Shown in pieces: positions 6,228-13,981 of a stretch of 31,355 nt of DNA; positions within the stretch are counted from its first letter, which is position 1, and each line of letters opens with the position of its first letter. Source of the DNA: Deltaproteobacteria bacterium. GTDB taxonomy: Bacteria > Desulfobacterota > DSM-4660 > Desulfatiglandales > HGW-15. The stretch covers positions 1,162,592 to 1,193,946 of the forward strand of contig CP070840.1 of the NCBI GenBank assembly GCA_020342025.1, written 5' to 3'. The notes below the pieces were generated by a model. It did not search any database. It had not been told where the DNA came from and saw nothing but the letters and a program-made list of their open reading frames with translations. The position numbers were made by a program, and so were the translations under genes.

Positions 6228-8531
6228 ATGATCAAGCGGTCCAAAGGGGCCATAAAAGGGATCGTTCAAGGGGTGGGTTTCCGCCCCTTTATCTATCAGC
6301 TTGCCCACCGTTATCAACTCAGCGGCCACGTGATCAACACGCCTGAAGGGGTCGATCTGGAGGTTGAGGGCGCCGATGAAGACGTTGAAGACTTTTTCCA
6401 GTCCATTCTTTCAGAGAGCCCTTCCCTTGCCCATATCTCTTCAATGGAGAGGGCTGAAGTTCAGCCAAAAAATGAAAAATCCTTTGAAATAAAAGAAAGC
6501 CGGGCTGACCAGGAGCGCTCGGCCCTCATTTCGCCCGATGTGAGCATCTGTCCCGATTGTCTGCGAGAACTGAAAGATCCAGAAGATCGTCGCTTCAGAT
6601 ACCCCTTCATCAACTGCACCAACTGCGGCCCTCGCTATACCATTATTATGGATATCCCCTATGACCGGGCCATGACCACCATGAAGAAATTCAAGATGTG
6701 TAAGGCCTGTCACGGGGAATATGAGGATCCCACAAACCGTCGTTTTCATGCGCAGCCTAATGCCTGCTGGGACTGTGGCCCACGCGTCTCTCTCCATGAC
6801 CACAAGGGCCTACCCGTCGCCTGCCAAACGCCCATTGAGGAGACGGTCAATCTCCTGAAAAGAGGGGCTATTGTTGCCATCAAAGGGCTGGGAGGCTTTC
6901 ACCTGGCCGTTGACGCAGGAAATCATAAGGCTGTCGTGAGATTGAGGAAACGAAAACACAGGGAAGAGAAACCCCTGGCCCTCATGGTGAGGGACTTTGA
7001 GACGGCAAAGGAGATTGCCCACATCAATGAAATCGAGGCAAAGACGTTGCTTTCGCCTCAGAGGCCTATCGTTATCCTCAAAAAACGACGCTTTCACGGG
7101 CTCTCACCTCAGGTGGCCCCGAGAAATCGGTACCTTGGGATCATGCTTCCTTACACCCCTCTCCACTATCTGCTGATGGATAGCCCCTTCAGAGCCCTGG
7201 TCATGACCAGCGGCAATATCTCAGAAGAGCCCATTAATATAGATAATGAAGACGCCTTTAAGAATCTGAAAGGGATCGCCGACTATTTCCTGGTCCATGA
7301 GCGGGATATTTATCTCAGAAGTGATGATTCCATAATCAGGATGGTAGGCGGTGGTCCGAGACAGATAAGACGATCCCGTGGCTATGTTCCCGTCCCCGTA
7401 TTTCTTCCCGAGGAAATGTCAAAACTGCCCTCCGTGCTTGCGGTGGGTGCCGAACTGAAGAACACCCTCTGCATCACCAAAGAGAACCGCGCCTTTCTGA
7501 GTCAGCATGTGGGTGACATGGAAAACCTGGAGACATTTGACTTCTTTTGCCTAACCCTCTCCCACATGGAAGGTATTCTGGAAATCAGGCCAAAAGTTAT
7601 GGCCCATGACCTGCACCCGGATTACTTGAGCTCAAAATTTAGCCGTGGGCAGAAGGAAATCCCCACACTAGCCGTACAGCACCACCACGCCCACATCGTC
7701 AGCTGCCTGGCAGAGAACGGCGTCAAAGGTCCGGTGATTGGACTGGCCCTGGACGGGACAGGGTTTGGTTCTGATGGACAGGTATGGGGAGGAGAAGTGC
7801 TGTTAGCCGATCTGAATTCATTTCAAAGGGCCGCCCATCTCGACTACGTTTCCTTGCCCGGTGGGGACGCGGCAGCAAAATTTCCCTGGAGAATGGCCTT
7901 AAGTTATCTTCACAAAACCTATGGAGATGAACTGTTCAATCTTCCCATAAAATTTGTTCGTGACCTCAAAACTGGGGATGCAAACATCGTCTTTCAGATG
8001 ATTACAAAGAGGGTCAACTCTCCCTTGACATCAAGCTGTGGCAGACTCTTTGATGCCCTCTCTTCTCTCATTGGTCTCAGGCAAAAAATAGCCTACGAAG
8101 GGCAGGCGGCCATGGAATTGGAGATGTGCCAGAATCTCAGCGAAAAAGGCAAATACCCATGGGCAATGGAAGAAGAAAAGGGACATTTAATCCTGCTTAC
8201 TTCTGATATAATCCGAGGTGCGGTGGAGGATATGAAAGCAGGGATTCGCCGCGGGATCATAAGTCGACGCTTTCATAATACGCTCATAGACATGTTCACT
8301 GGCACATGTGTCAGGTTAAGGGAGGCGAGTGGCATAGACCAGGTGGCCATGAGTGGTGGATCCTTTCAAAATGTGACCTTACTCAATGGCCTCTCCCGCT
8401 CCCTCACTTCCAATGGATTCAAGGTCTTCACCCAAAAGGTTGTGCCCTCAAATGATGGGGGGCTATCTTTGGGTCAGGCGGTGTGCGCCGGGCTGAGATA
8501 CATGGGAGTAAAAGGAGCATTTGATAGTTGA
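6228..8531 (+). CDS. hypF: Carbamoyltransferase HypF
   Basis: 767 residues, full family length. HypF uses carbamoyl phosphate and ATP to carbamoylate the C-terminal Cys of HypE, the source of the CN ligands of the [NiFe] centre. Domains in order: acylphosphatase-like, residues 1-90 (IVQGVGFRPF at 12-21); double zinc finger with Cys at 108, 111, 130, 133, 158, 161, 180 and 183, exactly the C-x2-C-x18-C-x2-C-x24-C-x2-C-x18-C-x2-C pattern; YrdC-like domain, about 195-385 (FHLAVDAGN, SGNISEEPI); and Kae1-like domain with HHHAH at 485-489 and GLALDGTGFGSDG. No residue loss was noticed. Its partner hypE is not in the window. Confidence 0.97.
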   Translation: MIKRSKGAIKGIVQGVGFRPFIYQLAHRYQLSGHVINTPEGVDLEVEGADEDVEDFFQSILSESPSLAHISSMERAEVQPKNEKSFEIKESRADQERSALISPDVSICPDCLRELKDPEDRRFRYPFINCTNCGPRYTIIMDIPYDRAMTTMKKFKMCKACHGEYEDPTNRRFHAQPNACWDCGPRVSLHDHKGLPVACQTPIEETVNLLKRGAIVAIKGLGGFHLAVDAGNHKAVVRLRKRKHREEKPLALMVRDFETAKEIAHINEIEAKTLLSPQRPIVILKKRRFHGLSPQVAPRNRYLGIMLPYTPLHYLLMDSPFRALVMTSGNISEEPINIDNEDAFKNLKGIADYFLVHERDIYLRSDDSIIRMVGGGPRQIRRSRGYVPVPVFLPEEMSKLPSVLAVGAELKNTLCITKENRAFLSQHVGDMENLETFDFFCLTLSHMEGILEIRPKVMAHDLHPDYLSSKFSRGQKEIPTLAVQHHHAHIVSCLAENGVKGPVIGLALDGTGFGSDGQVWGGEVLLADLNSFQRAAHLDYVSLPGGDAAAKFPWRMALSYLHKTYGDELFNLPIKFVRDLKTGDANIVFQMITKRVNSPLTSSCGRLFDALSSLIGLRQKIAYEGQAAMELEMCQNLSEKGKYPWAMEEEKGHLILLTSDIIRGAVEDMKAGIRRGIISRRFHNTLIDMFTGTCVRLREASGIDQVAMSGGSFQNVTLLNGLSRSLTSNGFKVFTQKVVPSNDGGLSLGQAVCAGLRYMGVKGAFDS

Positions 8532-8538
8532 GTCTGTA

Positions 8539-8614
8539 GTCCATAGTCCGTTGTCAGTTGCACCCTTTCCAAATTCTCACTTCCGCAACGGACCACTGAC
8601 AACTGGCCACGGAC
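8539..8614. repeat. Imperfect 22-bp inverted repeat between hypF and hypD
   Basis: The arms 8539-8560 and 8593-8614 match at 17 of 22 positions when inverted, including GTTGTCAGT. They are built from GTCCGTTGTCAGT-type words. The 157-base hypF-hypD spacer contains no hypC-like frame; this repeat fills most of it. Confidence 0.7.
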
Positions 8615-8688
8615 GCGACTAAAATCCCCTTTACCCCGTTAAGAAGGTGCACTTCGGTCCTTTAGCGAGGATAATTTAAGAAATCGGC

Positions 8689-9771
8689 ATGAAATACATG
8701 GACGAATATCGGGACGGCCAGTTGGCACAGCGTCTGGCTCAGAAAATTAGGTCCCTTTCCAAGAAGCCCGTTCGACTTATGGAGATCTGTGGGACCCATA
8801 CCATGGCCATCTTCAAACATGGAATCCGGAGCCTTATTCCCGATCACATAGAACTCGTATCAGGGCCTGGCTGCCCGGTCTGTGTCACAGCCATGGAGGA
8901 GGTTGACCGCTCTGTCAAGCTCGCCCGGATGCCTGGCGTCATTGTGACCACCTTTGGTGATATGATGAGAGTGCCCGGCACGGAGTCGTCCCTGCAGAAG
9001 GAGAATGGTCAAGGGGCTGACGTGAGAATGGTCTATTCCACCTTTGATGCCCTTGAGATCGCTGAACATAATCTGCAAAAACATGTGGCTTTTTTAGGGA
9101 TCGGATTTGAAACAACCGCCCCCACAGTGGCTGCATCCATCAGGACAGCCCATGAAAGGAAGTTGTCTAATTTCTCGGTCCTCTCCACCCATAAATTGCT
9201 TCCCCCTGCGATGAACGCCCTCCTCTCGGGGGGAGACCTCGGTGTTGACGGCTTCATCTGTCCAGGGCATGTGAGCACCATTATTGGCACCTCTGCCTAT
9301 GACTCGATTGTTGAGAAATATGAGGTCCCGTGTGTCGTTGTGGGTTTTGAACCCATTGATATCCTGCAAGGAATCCTGATGCTGGTGGATCAGGTGGAGA
9401 AGGGGCAAGCTGGGGTTCAAATCCAGTACTCCAGAGTTGTTTCTCCAGAGGGAAATCCTGGGGCCCTGAAGATAATGCACGAGGTTTTTGAGCCATGCGA
9501 TTCTCCTTGGCGAGGTCTGGGAATGATCCCAGTAAGCGGCCTAAGTATAAAGGAGGAATTCTCGGCACATGATGCGAGGCAACGGTACGACTTGGATGTT
9601 CCGCCCGCAAAAGAACCGCCCGGCTGTCGTTGCGCTGAAGTGTTGAGGGGGGCCGTAAAGCCATTTGAGTGTAAACGCTTCCGCAATGGCTGTTCTCCCC
9701 GGCATCCAATAGGGGCCTGCATGGTCTCCAGCGAGGGAACCTGCGCCGCCTATTACAAATACCATGTTTGA
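8689..9771 (+). CDS. hypD: Hydrogenase maturation protein HypD
   Basis: 360 residues. HypD carries a [4Fe-4S] cluster and, with HypC, is the scaffold on which the Fe(CN)2CO unit is assembled. Conserved cysteines include C34 in EICGTHTM, and C62 and C65 in GPGCPVC; the C-terminal cluster-binding region follows (CRCAEVLRG, FECKRF, GCSPRHPIGAC, EGTCAAYY). Further family motifs are TTFGDMMRVPG, GIGFETTAPT and PGHVSTIIG. Start ATG 8689 is the first Met of the conserved N-terminus; the ribosome-binding site is weak. The 3' end overlaps the kinase-like gene by 8 bases. Confidence 0.97.
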   Translation: MKYMDEYRDGQLAQRLAQKIRSLSKKPVRLMEICGTHTMAIFKHGIRSLIPDHIELVSGPGCPVCVTAMEEVDRSVKLARMPGVIVTTFGDMMRVPGTESSLQKENGQGADVRMVYSTFDALEIAEHNLQKHVAFLGIGFETTAPTVAASIRTAHERKLSNFSVLSTHKLLPPAMNALLSGGDLGVDGFICPGHVSTIIGTSAYDSIVEKYEVPCVVVGFEPIDILQGILMLVDQVEKGQAGVQIQYSRVVSPEGNPGALKIMHEVFEPCDSPWRGLGMIPVSGLSIKEEFSAHDARQRYDLDVPPAKEPPGCRCAEVLRGAVKPFECKRFRNGCSPRHPIGACMVSSEGTCAAYYKYHV

Positions 9772-10438
9772 ATCCCTGAAAATATCTCATCTACCCCGTC
9801 AAAACCTGGGAATACTCAGGAAACCATCCAGGACAAGGCCCACGCTGTGGCTTGTGGAGGAAAAGGGTGTGCGGGCCGTTGTCAAAGACTACAGCTCAAA
9901 CAGATTCTTGTATAGGAATACCATTGGCCGTTTTCTCCTATGGAGAGAGAGCAAGGCATATAGAAGGCTGAAAGGCTTGAGAGGCGTTCCCACCTGTTAT
10001 GGAGTGATTGATGGACTTGCTCTGGTCATGGAAGAAATATCAGGAAGAAATATAGAAGGTCTGGAAAATGAAGGGGGGCTTTCTGAGGAATTCTTCCACA
10101 ATTTGCAGGCGTTGGTGGAAAACGTGCACAGCCGCGGTCTGGCACACTGCGACCTGAAACGGGCCCCCAATATCTTGTTGGGGCAAGACGAGAGACCTTA
10201 CATCGTGGACTGGTCCGCATCCATATCTGAAAAGGAATTCAGGGTTTTCCCCCTCAATCTCATTTATCAAAGATTTCTTCGGGATGATCTAAACGCCATT
10301 ACGAAGATGAGGCTCAGGCACTGCCCTGAGAGTGTGGCCCCGGATGAGAAGATACGTTATACCCACCGGAGCAGAACTGAAGAGATCATCCGGTCCATAA
10401 GGGACAAGCTTCGAACGCTACTACAAAAGATCGCCTAA
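9764..10438 (+). CDS. Small protein-kinase-like protein (RIO/LPS-kinase type)
   Basis: 224 residues. Minimal protein-kinase-like fold: candidate ATP lysine K41 (AVVKDY), helix-C Glu E62 (WRESKAYRRL), catalytic loop HCDLKRAPN (H128, D130, N136) and metal-binding D149 in IVDWS, in place of DFG. The loop has one residue more than HxDxxxxN, as in some lipopolysaccharide-kinase-like and small bacterial kinase proteins. All key residues are present, so it is probably active on an unknown substrate. The C-terminal quarter is rich in Arg/Lys. It overlaps hypD by 8 bases and is therefore coupled to it in translation, a placement I do not know from described hyp operons. Its 3' end overlaps the convergent Fur-FeoA gene by 4 bases. 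Confidence 0.75.
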   Translation: MFESLKISHLPRQNLGILRKPSRTRPTLWLVEEKGVRAVVKDYSSNRFLYRNTIGRFLLWRESKAYRRLKGLRGVPTCYGVIDGLALVMEEISGRNIEGLENEGGLSEEFFHNLQALVENVHSRGLAHCDLKRAPNILLGQDERPYIVDWSASISEKEFRVFPLNLIYQRFLRDDLNAITKMRLRHCPESVAPDEKIRYTHRSRTEEIIRSIRDKLRTLLQKIA

Positions 10439-11133
10439 CGCGCCTCAACTTGATTCTGAGGAGCAAGGGAGACCATTATCTTCTGGGCGATTCCCCTCCC
10501 CATTGCCAATCGCATAGCCTCGTGACCCACGATTAATCTGCCTAGGCCATTGTTGTTGATGATCTCCAAGAGATCTCCACGCCTTAGACCCATGGAGGCC
10601 AGTCTTGATCGGGCATGACTGCCTCCCATGATATCCTTGATTACCACATTTTCGCCTGGCTTTGCCATGGCCAGCGGCATCAAAGGGCTTCTTTGAGAGA
10701 GGCATCCCGAACAAATACCGTAAATCTCCATTTTGTGCTGAAGCATATGAAAGCCTTGGGTGCCTGCCACCCTGACCTGTAATCGCTCCATCTCCTCGTT
10801 TCTGAATTCCTCTATTTTGCCGCACTTGGTACAAATGAAATGGTCATGATGTTTGCCCAGGTGGCGGTGCTCATAGCGAGGTGGTTGACCCTCAAATTGC
10901 TTTTTCTGTGCAAAACCATGCTCAACCCAACGGTTCATGCACTGTCTAACGAATTCATGGTCATACTCGTAACCTCTATCTTTCAGGAGCTGCACCATTT
11001 CCTCAAGGGTCACGTGCTCCTCTGTATTCAAGAAGACCTCTATAATATTGAGCCTTTCTTCTACCTTCCCGATCTCATCCTCTTCAATGAGCGTTCGAAA
11101 GTTCGCCTTTTCGTAGTCATTGTCGTTTATCAT
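10435..11133 (-). CDS. Fur-family regulator fused to a FeoA domain
   Basis: 232 residues. Residues 1-146 are a Fur-type metalloregulator: a winged-helix DNA-binding part, an HRHLGKHHDHFICTKCGKIEEF hinge/dimer region with His ligands and C101-x2-C104, and a second structural-zinc pair C141-x2-C144. Residues about 150-225 form a FeoA (SH3-like) domain, recognisable by PLAMAKPGENVVIKDI, SRLASMGLRRGDLLEI and the end AMGRGIAQKIMV. Free FeoA works with the ferrous transporter FeoB; fused to Fur it may act as a dimerisation or sensing module. No feoB is in the window. It converges on the kinase gene and lies 78 bases downstream of a second Fur gene on the same strand, so the two may be cotranscribed. 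Confidence 0.9.
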   Translation of the reverse strand: MINDNDYEKANFRTLIEEDEIGKVEERLNIIEVFLNTEEHVTLEEMVQLLKDRGYEYDHEFVRQCMNRWVEHGFAQKKQFEGQPPRYEHRHLGKHHDHFICTKCGKIEEFRNEEMERLQVRVAGTQGFHMLQHKMEIYGICSGCLSQRSPLMPLAMAKPGENVVIKDIMGGSHARSRLASMGLRRGDLLEIINNNGLGRLIVGHEAMRLAMGRGIAQKIMVSLAPQNQVEAR

Positions 11134-11211
11134 GAATTAACTCCACCTTAATATACTAAAAATATCTTGAACCACCTAAGCGTCCTTCTGTGTCCCGTCA
11201 TCTCCCCCCTA

Positions 11212-11646
11212 CTAATGACCTTTCCTGCACTTGGCGCAATACCCAACCACGTCAAGCCGATGATCCACAACCAGAAAATCATACTTTTGGGCTAGACGTT
11301 TTTCTATCACCTGCAATTCTTCTTCAACGAACTCGATGACCTTGCCGCACTTGATGCAGCGGAGATGACAGTGATGACTATGGCCCAAAATAGGCTCATA
11401 GTGCATGTGACCATCTTCGTGCCAGACTTCTTTGATGAGGCCACATTCCATAATCAGGGGTATGTTCCGATAGATAGAGGCCTTTGACACCCGGCTACCT
11501 CTGCTGCGTAACCTTAAATAGAGCTCGTCCACATCAAAATGCTCATCGGTAACGAAGATCTCCGCGATTATCTCTTCCCTCTCCGGGGTATTTCGCAAAC
11601 CCTTTCTTCGAATGAAGGACCTAAAAATATCAATCTCCTCTCCCAT
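11212..11646 (-). CDS. Fur/PerR-family transcriptional regulator
   Basis: 144 residues from the ATG at 11646, preferred over the ATG 6 bases upstream because AGGGG sits at proper spacing only for the internal one. Typical Fur layout: GLRNTPEREEIIAEIF and SRVSKASIYRNIPLIMECGLIKEV (recognition helix) in the winged-helix domain; then HSHHCHLRCIKCGKVIEF with metal-ligand histidines; then two CxxC pairs (CIKC, CAKC) that bind structural zinc. Whether it senses iron, peroxide or zinc cannot be read from the sequence. It is upstream of, and codirectional with, the Fur-FeoA fusion. A sigma-70-like promoter precedes it. Confidence 0.92.
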   Translation of the reverse strand: MGEEIDIFRSFIRRKGLRNTPEREEIIAEIFVTDEHFDVDELYLRLRSRGSRVSKASIYRNIPLIMECGLIKEVWHEDGHMHYEPILGHSHHCHLRCIKCGKVIEFVEEELQVIEKRLAQKYDFLVVDHRLDVVGYCAKCRKGH

Positions 11647-11674
11647 CACCATCCCCTATTGCAATTTAGTTTCA

Positions 11675-11703
11675 ACAATAATAGTGATGAGCCCCTATGT
11701 CAA
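11675..11703 (-). promoter_or_regulatory. Candidate sigma-70 promoter of the Fur-family gene
   Basis: On the minus strand, TTGACA (11698-11703) is followed after 17 bases by TATTGT (11675-11680), about 29 bases before the start codon. I did not find a convincing Fur box. Confidence 0.45.
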
Positions 11704-12130
11704 CAGTAAATTTGCCTCTTTCCTGGTCTAGGGCCTGAATAAGACCCTCAATCTTAAGGACCTTATCCCTACTTAATCCTGCCAAGGCCCTCCTCTGGGA
11801 TTGGGAGCAGTAAACTTATGCACAGGCTTTCGGGGCCACCCTGGCACGCTCGCCGCAATAGCACCGGATCGGCCTTTCAATGCCAATGAGCCCCTTATTA
11901 GGGCCAACATATGTGGCAGAGATAAGCATGGCTCGTTCGACCTTATTTCCTGACTATTTGATTTCTGTCTGTGCTCCTGAGGCCTTTTCCATGACTATTT
12001 TAGGCCTAGGTTTCAACTCACTCAAAGGAGATCTCTTGACCACATCATGGTCGGCTTGAAGACAGCCCTTGCAACACACGTTTAACTAATCAAAATTACC
12101 GTCTTATTTCCCCGGGGGAAATTTCCTCCC
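11704..12130. other. Gene-poor spacer upstream of the sigma-54 activator
   Basis: No confident gene. It contains a possible decayed minus-strand reading frame (11816-12079, listed separately) and a perfect 8-1-8 palindrome ATTTCCCCGGGGGAAAT at 12106-12122. That palindrome is a plausible operator or cruciform but is not tied to any known regulator. Confidence 0.4.
11816..12079 (-). pseudogene. Possible decayed reading frame interrupted by one TAG
   Basis: An 88-codon minus-strand frame from a GTG at 12079 to the TAA at 11816-11818 is broken once by TAG at 11954-11956. The translation looks protein-like, with CCKGCLQADHD near the start and IERPIRCYCGERARVAPKACA at the end. I recognise no family, and it has no good ribosome-binding site. 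It could be a gene remnant or chance. Confidence 0.2.
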
Positions 12131-12145
12131 AGAACCCGTCGTTCC
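12131..12145. promoter_or_regulatory. Activator-site-like dyad (AGAA-N7-TTCC) upstream of the sigma-54 activator gene
   Basis: AGAACCCGTCGTTCC matches the GGAA-N7-TTCC dyad found three times before each sigma-54 promoter in the window, with one mismatch. It lies about 190 bases before the activator start. I found no GG-N10-GC promoter at the expected distance, so it may serve autoregulation through a sigma-70 promoter. Confidence 0.45.
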
Positions 12146-12301
12146 CCAGGTATCAGCGAAAAATTAATGTTGATTTCTGCCAGATTGTACTCTATCTTGT
12201 AGCGCACTCAATTCTGGGGCGTTCACAAAAGCGAATTGCAATTACCCATCTTTCTGACGTTAGACTTAAAATTTCTATCTTTCTTAAGGGCCCAAGAAAC
12301 C

Positions 12302-12316
12302 ACCCTTTCGGAGGGT
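12302..12316 (+). promoter_or_regulatory. Short hairpin covering the ribosome-binding site of the sigma-54 activator
   Basis: ACCCT TTCGG AGGGT followed by TTTGTTTT, ending 12 bases before the ATG. The GGAGGG that would serve as ribosome-binding site is partly inside the stem, and the stem-plus-T-run also resembles a weak intrinsic terminator. Either reading implies low or conditional expression. The stem is only 5 bp. Confidence 0.35.
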
Positions 12317-12328
12317 TTGTTTTAAAAG

Positions 12329-13726
12329 ATGAAATCCGTTCTCGTCGTGTCCGACCAAGAAGAGACCTTCCCCAAGATCGGCTCCTGCTTTTCCCCGGGG
12401 TACAGGATTGCCCATTCGACCAGTGGGCAAAGCGCGTTGGATATGCTCCATAAGAAAAGGTACGATCTCCTCTTCATTGATATAACCATGCTCAACGAGT
12501 CCCTCCAAGCCGACGGATACAAATCCGCATTGCAGTCCTTTTGGCAATTGTACAGCACGATAGAGATTATCGTCATGTCTCCGAAGGAAATGATCAGAGA
12601 AGCTGTCGAGGCCGTAAAGGCGGGAGCGAGTAACTATGTTACGTATCCGATAGACCCTGAAGAAGTGAAACTCGTTACGGAAAACATTCGTGAGCTAACG
12701 GTCACACAATCCGAACTTGAATACCTGCGGGATAAGTTCTGGGATACGGATTGGCTGAACATCATCGAGACGAAAAATCCTGTTATGAAAGACGTCTATG
12801 AGAAGGTGCGATGCGTCGCCCCTACAAAGAGCACGGTTCTGTTGAGCGGCGAAACGGGAACAGGGAAAAGTGTTGTCGCAAGACTGATTCACCGGCATAG
12901 TAACCGGAGAGAAAACCAATTCATCAGCGTGCACTGCGGGGCCATCCCGGACACATTGGTGGAAAGCGAGCTTTTTGGGCACGAGAAAGGCGCCTTCACT
13001 GGAGCTGTTCGGAGGAAGCTGGGGAAATTTGAGATAGCCAGTGGCGGAACAATCTTCCTGGATGAGATAGGAACGGTTACCCCCTCTGCCCAGATCAAAC
13101 TCCTTCAGGTACTACAGGACGGGACCTTTCAACGCGTCGGAGGAGAAGAGATCCTTGAGGCCAATGTGAGGGTCATTGCGGCGACGAATGCGGACCTAAA
13201 GAAAATGTGCGACGAGGAAAGATTCAGAAAGGACCTCTATTATCGACTAAACGTCTTCCCCATTGTAATCCCTCCGTTGAGGGAACGTATCGAAGACATT
13301 CCACGCCTCGTCAATGAATTCCTCAGAAATATGAACAGAGTGAATACAAAAGAAATTCGCGACATCGCTCCTCAGGTGACAGAGGCATTCCAGAATTACC
13401 CATGGCCAGGGAATATCCGGGAACTGGAAAACCTCGTGGAAAGGGCTTGCATTTTAGAAACCTCTGCTATTCTCACGCCAGGGAGCTTCCCGAGTGAACT
13501 GTTCGAATCCAGAATATCTCCAGTCACCTCACCTGTAGATTCCTCCCTTCCCCTAGCCGAAGTCAGGCGCAAAGGCTTACAGGACATGGAAAAAAGCTAT
13601 CTCGAAGCGCTCTTATCCCGGAACAAAGGAAGGATAAAGGACTCTGCGGCCGTGGCTGGGATTACGACCCGCCAACTTCATAAACTCATGACCAAATATG
13701 GCCTGCACAAAGAAACGTTCAAATGA
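12329..13726 (+). CDS. Sigma-54-dependent activator with degenerate receiver domain (NtrC type)
   Basis: 465 residues in three domains. The receiver (1-120) keeps D9 and phosphoacceptor-position D51, with S84 at the Thr/Ser site, but Tyr106 replaces the invariant Lys of the receiver active site (YPIDP instead of KPxxx), and only one of the two N-terminal acidic residues is present. The AAA+ domain (about 143-375) is intact: Walker A GETGTGKS 174-181, sigma-54 contact loop GAFTGA 221-226, Walker B IFLDE 242-246, and [11 protein letters not shown] at 358-368. A Fis-type helix-turn-helix lies at about 434-455. It should open sigma-54 promoters; conventional phosphorylation is doubtful. No histidine kinase is adjacent. 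It directly precedes a sigma-54 promoter with three candidate binding sites. Confidence 0.93.
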   Translation: MKSVLVVSDQEETFPKIGSCFSPGYRIAHSTSGQSALDMLHKKRYDLLFIDITMLNESLQADGYKSALQSFWQLYSTIEIIVMSPKEMIREAVEAVKAGASNYVTYPIDPEEVKLVTENIRELTVTQSELEYLRDKFWDTDWLNIIETKNPVMKDVYEKVRCVAPTKSTVLLSGETGTGKSVVARLIHRHSNRRENQFISVHCGAIPDTLVESELFGHEKGAFTGAVRRKLGKFEIASGGTIFLDEIGTVTPSAQIKLLQVLQDGTFQRVGGEEILEANVRVIAATNADLKKMCDEERFRKDLYYRLNVFPIVIPPLRERIEDIPRLVNEFLRNMNRVNTKEIRDIAPQVTEAFQNYPWPGNIRELENLVERACILETSAILTPGSFPSELFESRISPVTSPVDSSLPLAEVRRKGLQDMEKSYLEALLSRNKGRIKDSAAVAGITTRQLHKLMTKYGLHKETFK

Positions 13727-13749
13727 GGTTCAACCCGCCTTAGTCGACC

Positions 13750-13764
13750 GGAATCAACAGTTCC
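13750..13764. promoter_or_regulatory. Candidate activator site A1 (GGAA-N7-TTCC)
   Basis: Exact dyad GGAATCAACAGTTCC. Its centre lies 196 bases upstream of the first G of the sigma-54 promoter at 13951, the same distance as site B1 from the second promoter. Confidence 0.7.
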
Positions 13765-13779
13765 GTTGTGATCAAAATC

Positions 13780-13794
13780 GGAACTGGCATTTCC
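13780..13794. promoter_or_regulatory. Candidate activator site A2 (GGAA-N7-TTCC)
   Basis: Exact dyad GGAACTGGCATTTCC, exactly 30 bases (about three helical turns) after A1 and 166 bases before the promoter GG. Confidence 0.7.
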
Positions 13795-13880
13795 TGATTA
13801 CAATCCTATAGCAATTTCAATATGTTAGCCTGCATCGGGCTTACCAGGGACGCTACGAGCCCACTTGGCGTGCCCCCATC

Positions 13881-13895
13881 GGAACAGAGAGTTCT
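13881..13895. promoter_or_regulatory. Candidate activator site A3 (GGAA-N7-TTCT)
   Basis: GGAACAGAGAGTTCT, one mismatch to the dyad. It is embedded in a longer imperfect palindrome (ATCGGAAC...GTTCTGAT) and centred 65 bases before the promoter GG. Confidence 0.65.
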
Positions 13896-13950
13896 GATTT
13901 AACACGGCTCACCAGTTCAATAATATATTAAAAATCAAACACTTATCTCT

Positions 13951-13967
13951 TTGGCACGGTCATTGCT
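13951..13967 (+). promoter_or_regulatory. Sigma-54 promoter A (TTGGCACG-N4-TTGCT)
   Basis: Near-perfect match to the sigma-54 consensus with GG at 13953-13954 and GC at 13965-13966, exactly ten bases apart. Transcription would begin about 12 bases after the GC, near 13977, only a few bases before the ATG at 13982. Confidence 0.9.
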
Positions 13968-13981
13968 GAGGTGTTTCTAAT

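Noticed and set aside
8725..8745. TTGGCAC-like match inside hypD considered as a sigma-54 promoter
   Set aside because: The GG to GC distance is 11, not 10, and it lies within coding sequence.
12106..12122. Palindrome ATTTCCCCGGGGGAAAT considered as another activator site
   Set aside because: Its half-sites do not fit GGAA-N7-TTCC spacing, so it was kept only as an unassigned palindrome.
12195..12250. Possible sigma-54 promoter for the activator gene near TGGGGCGTTCAC
   Set aside because: No GG-N10-GC arrangement could be made; the nearest has 11 bases.
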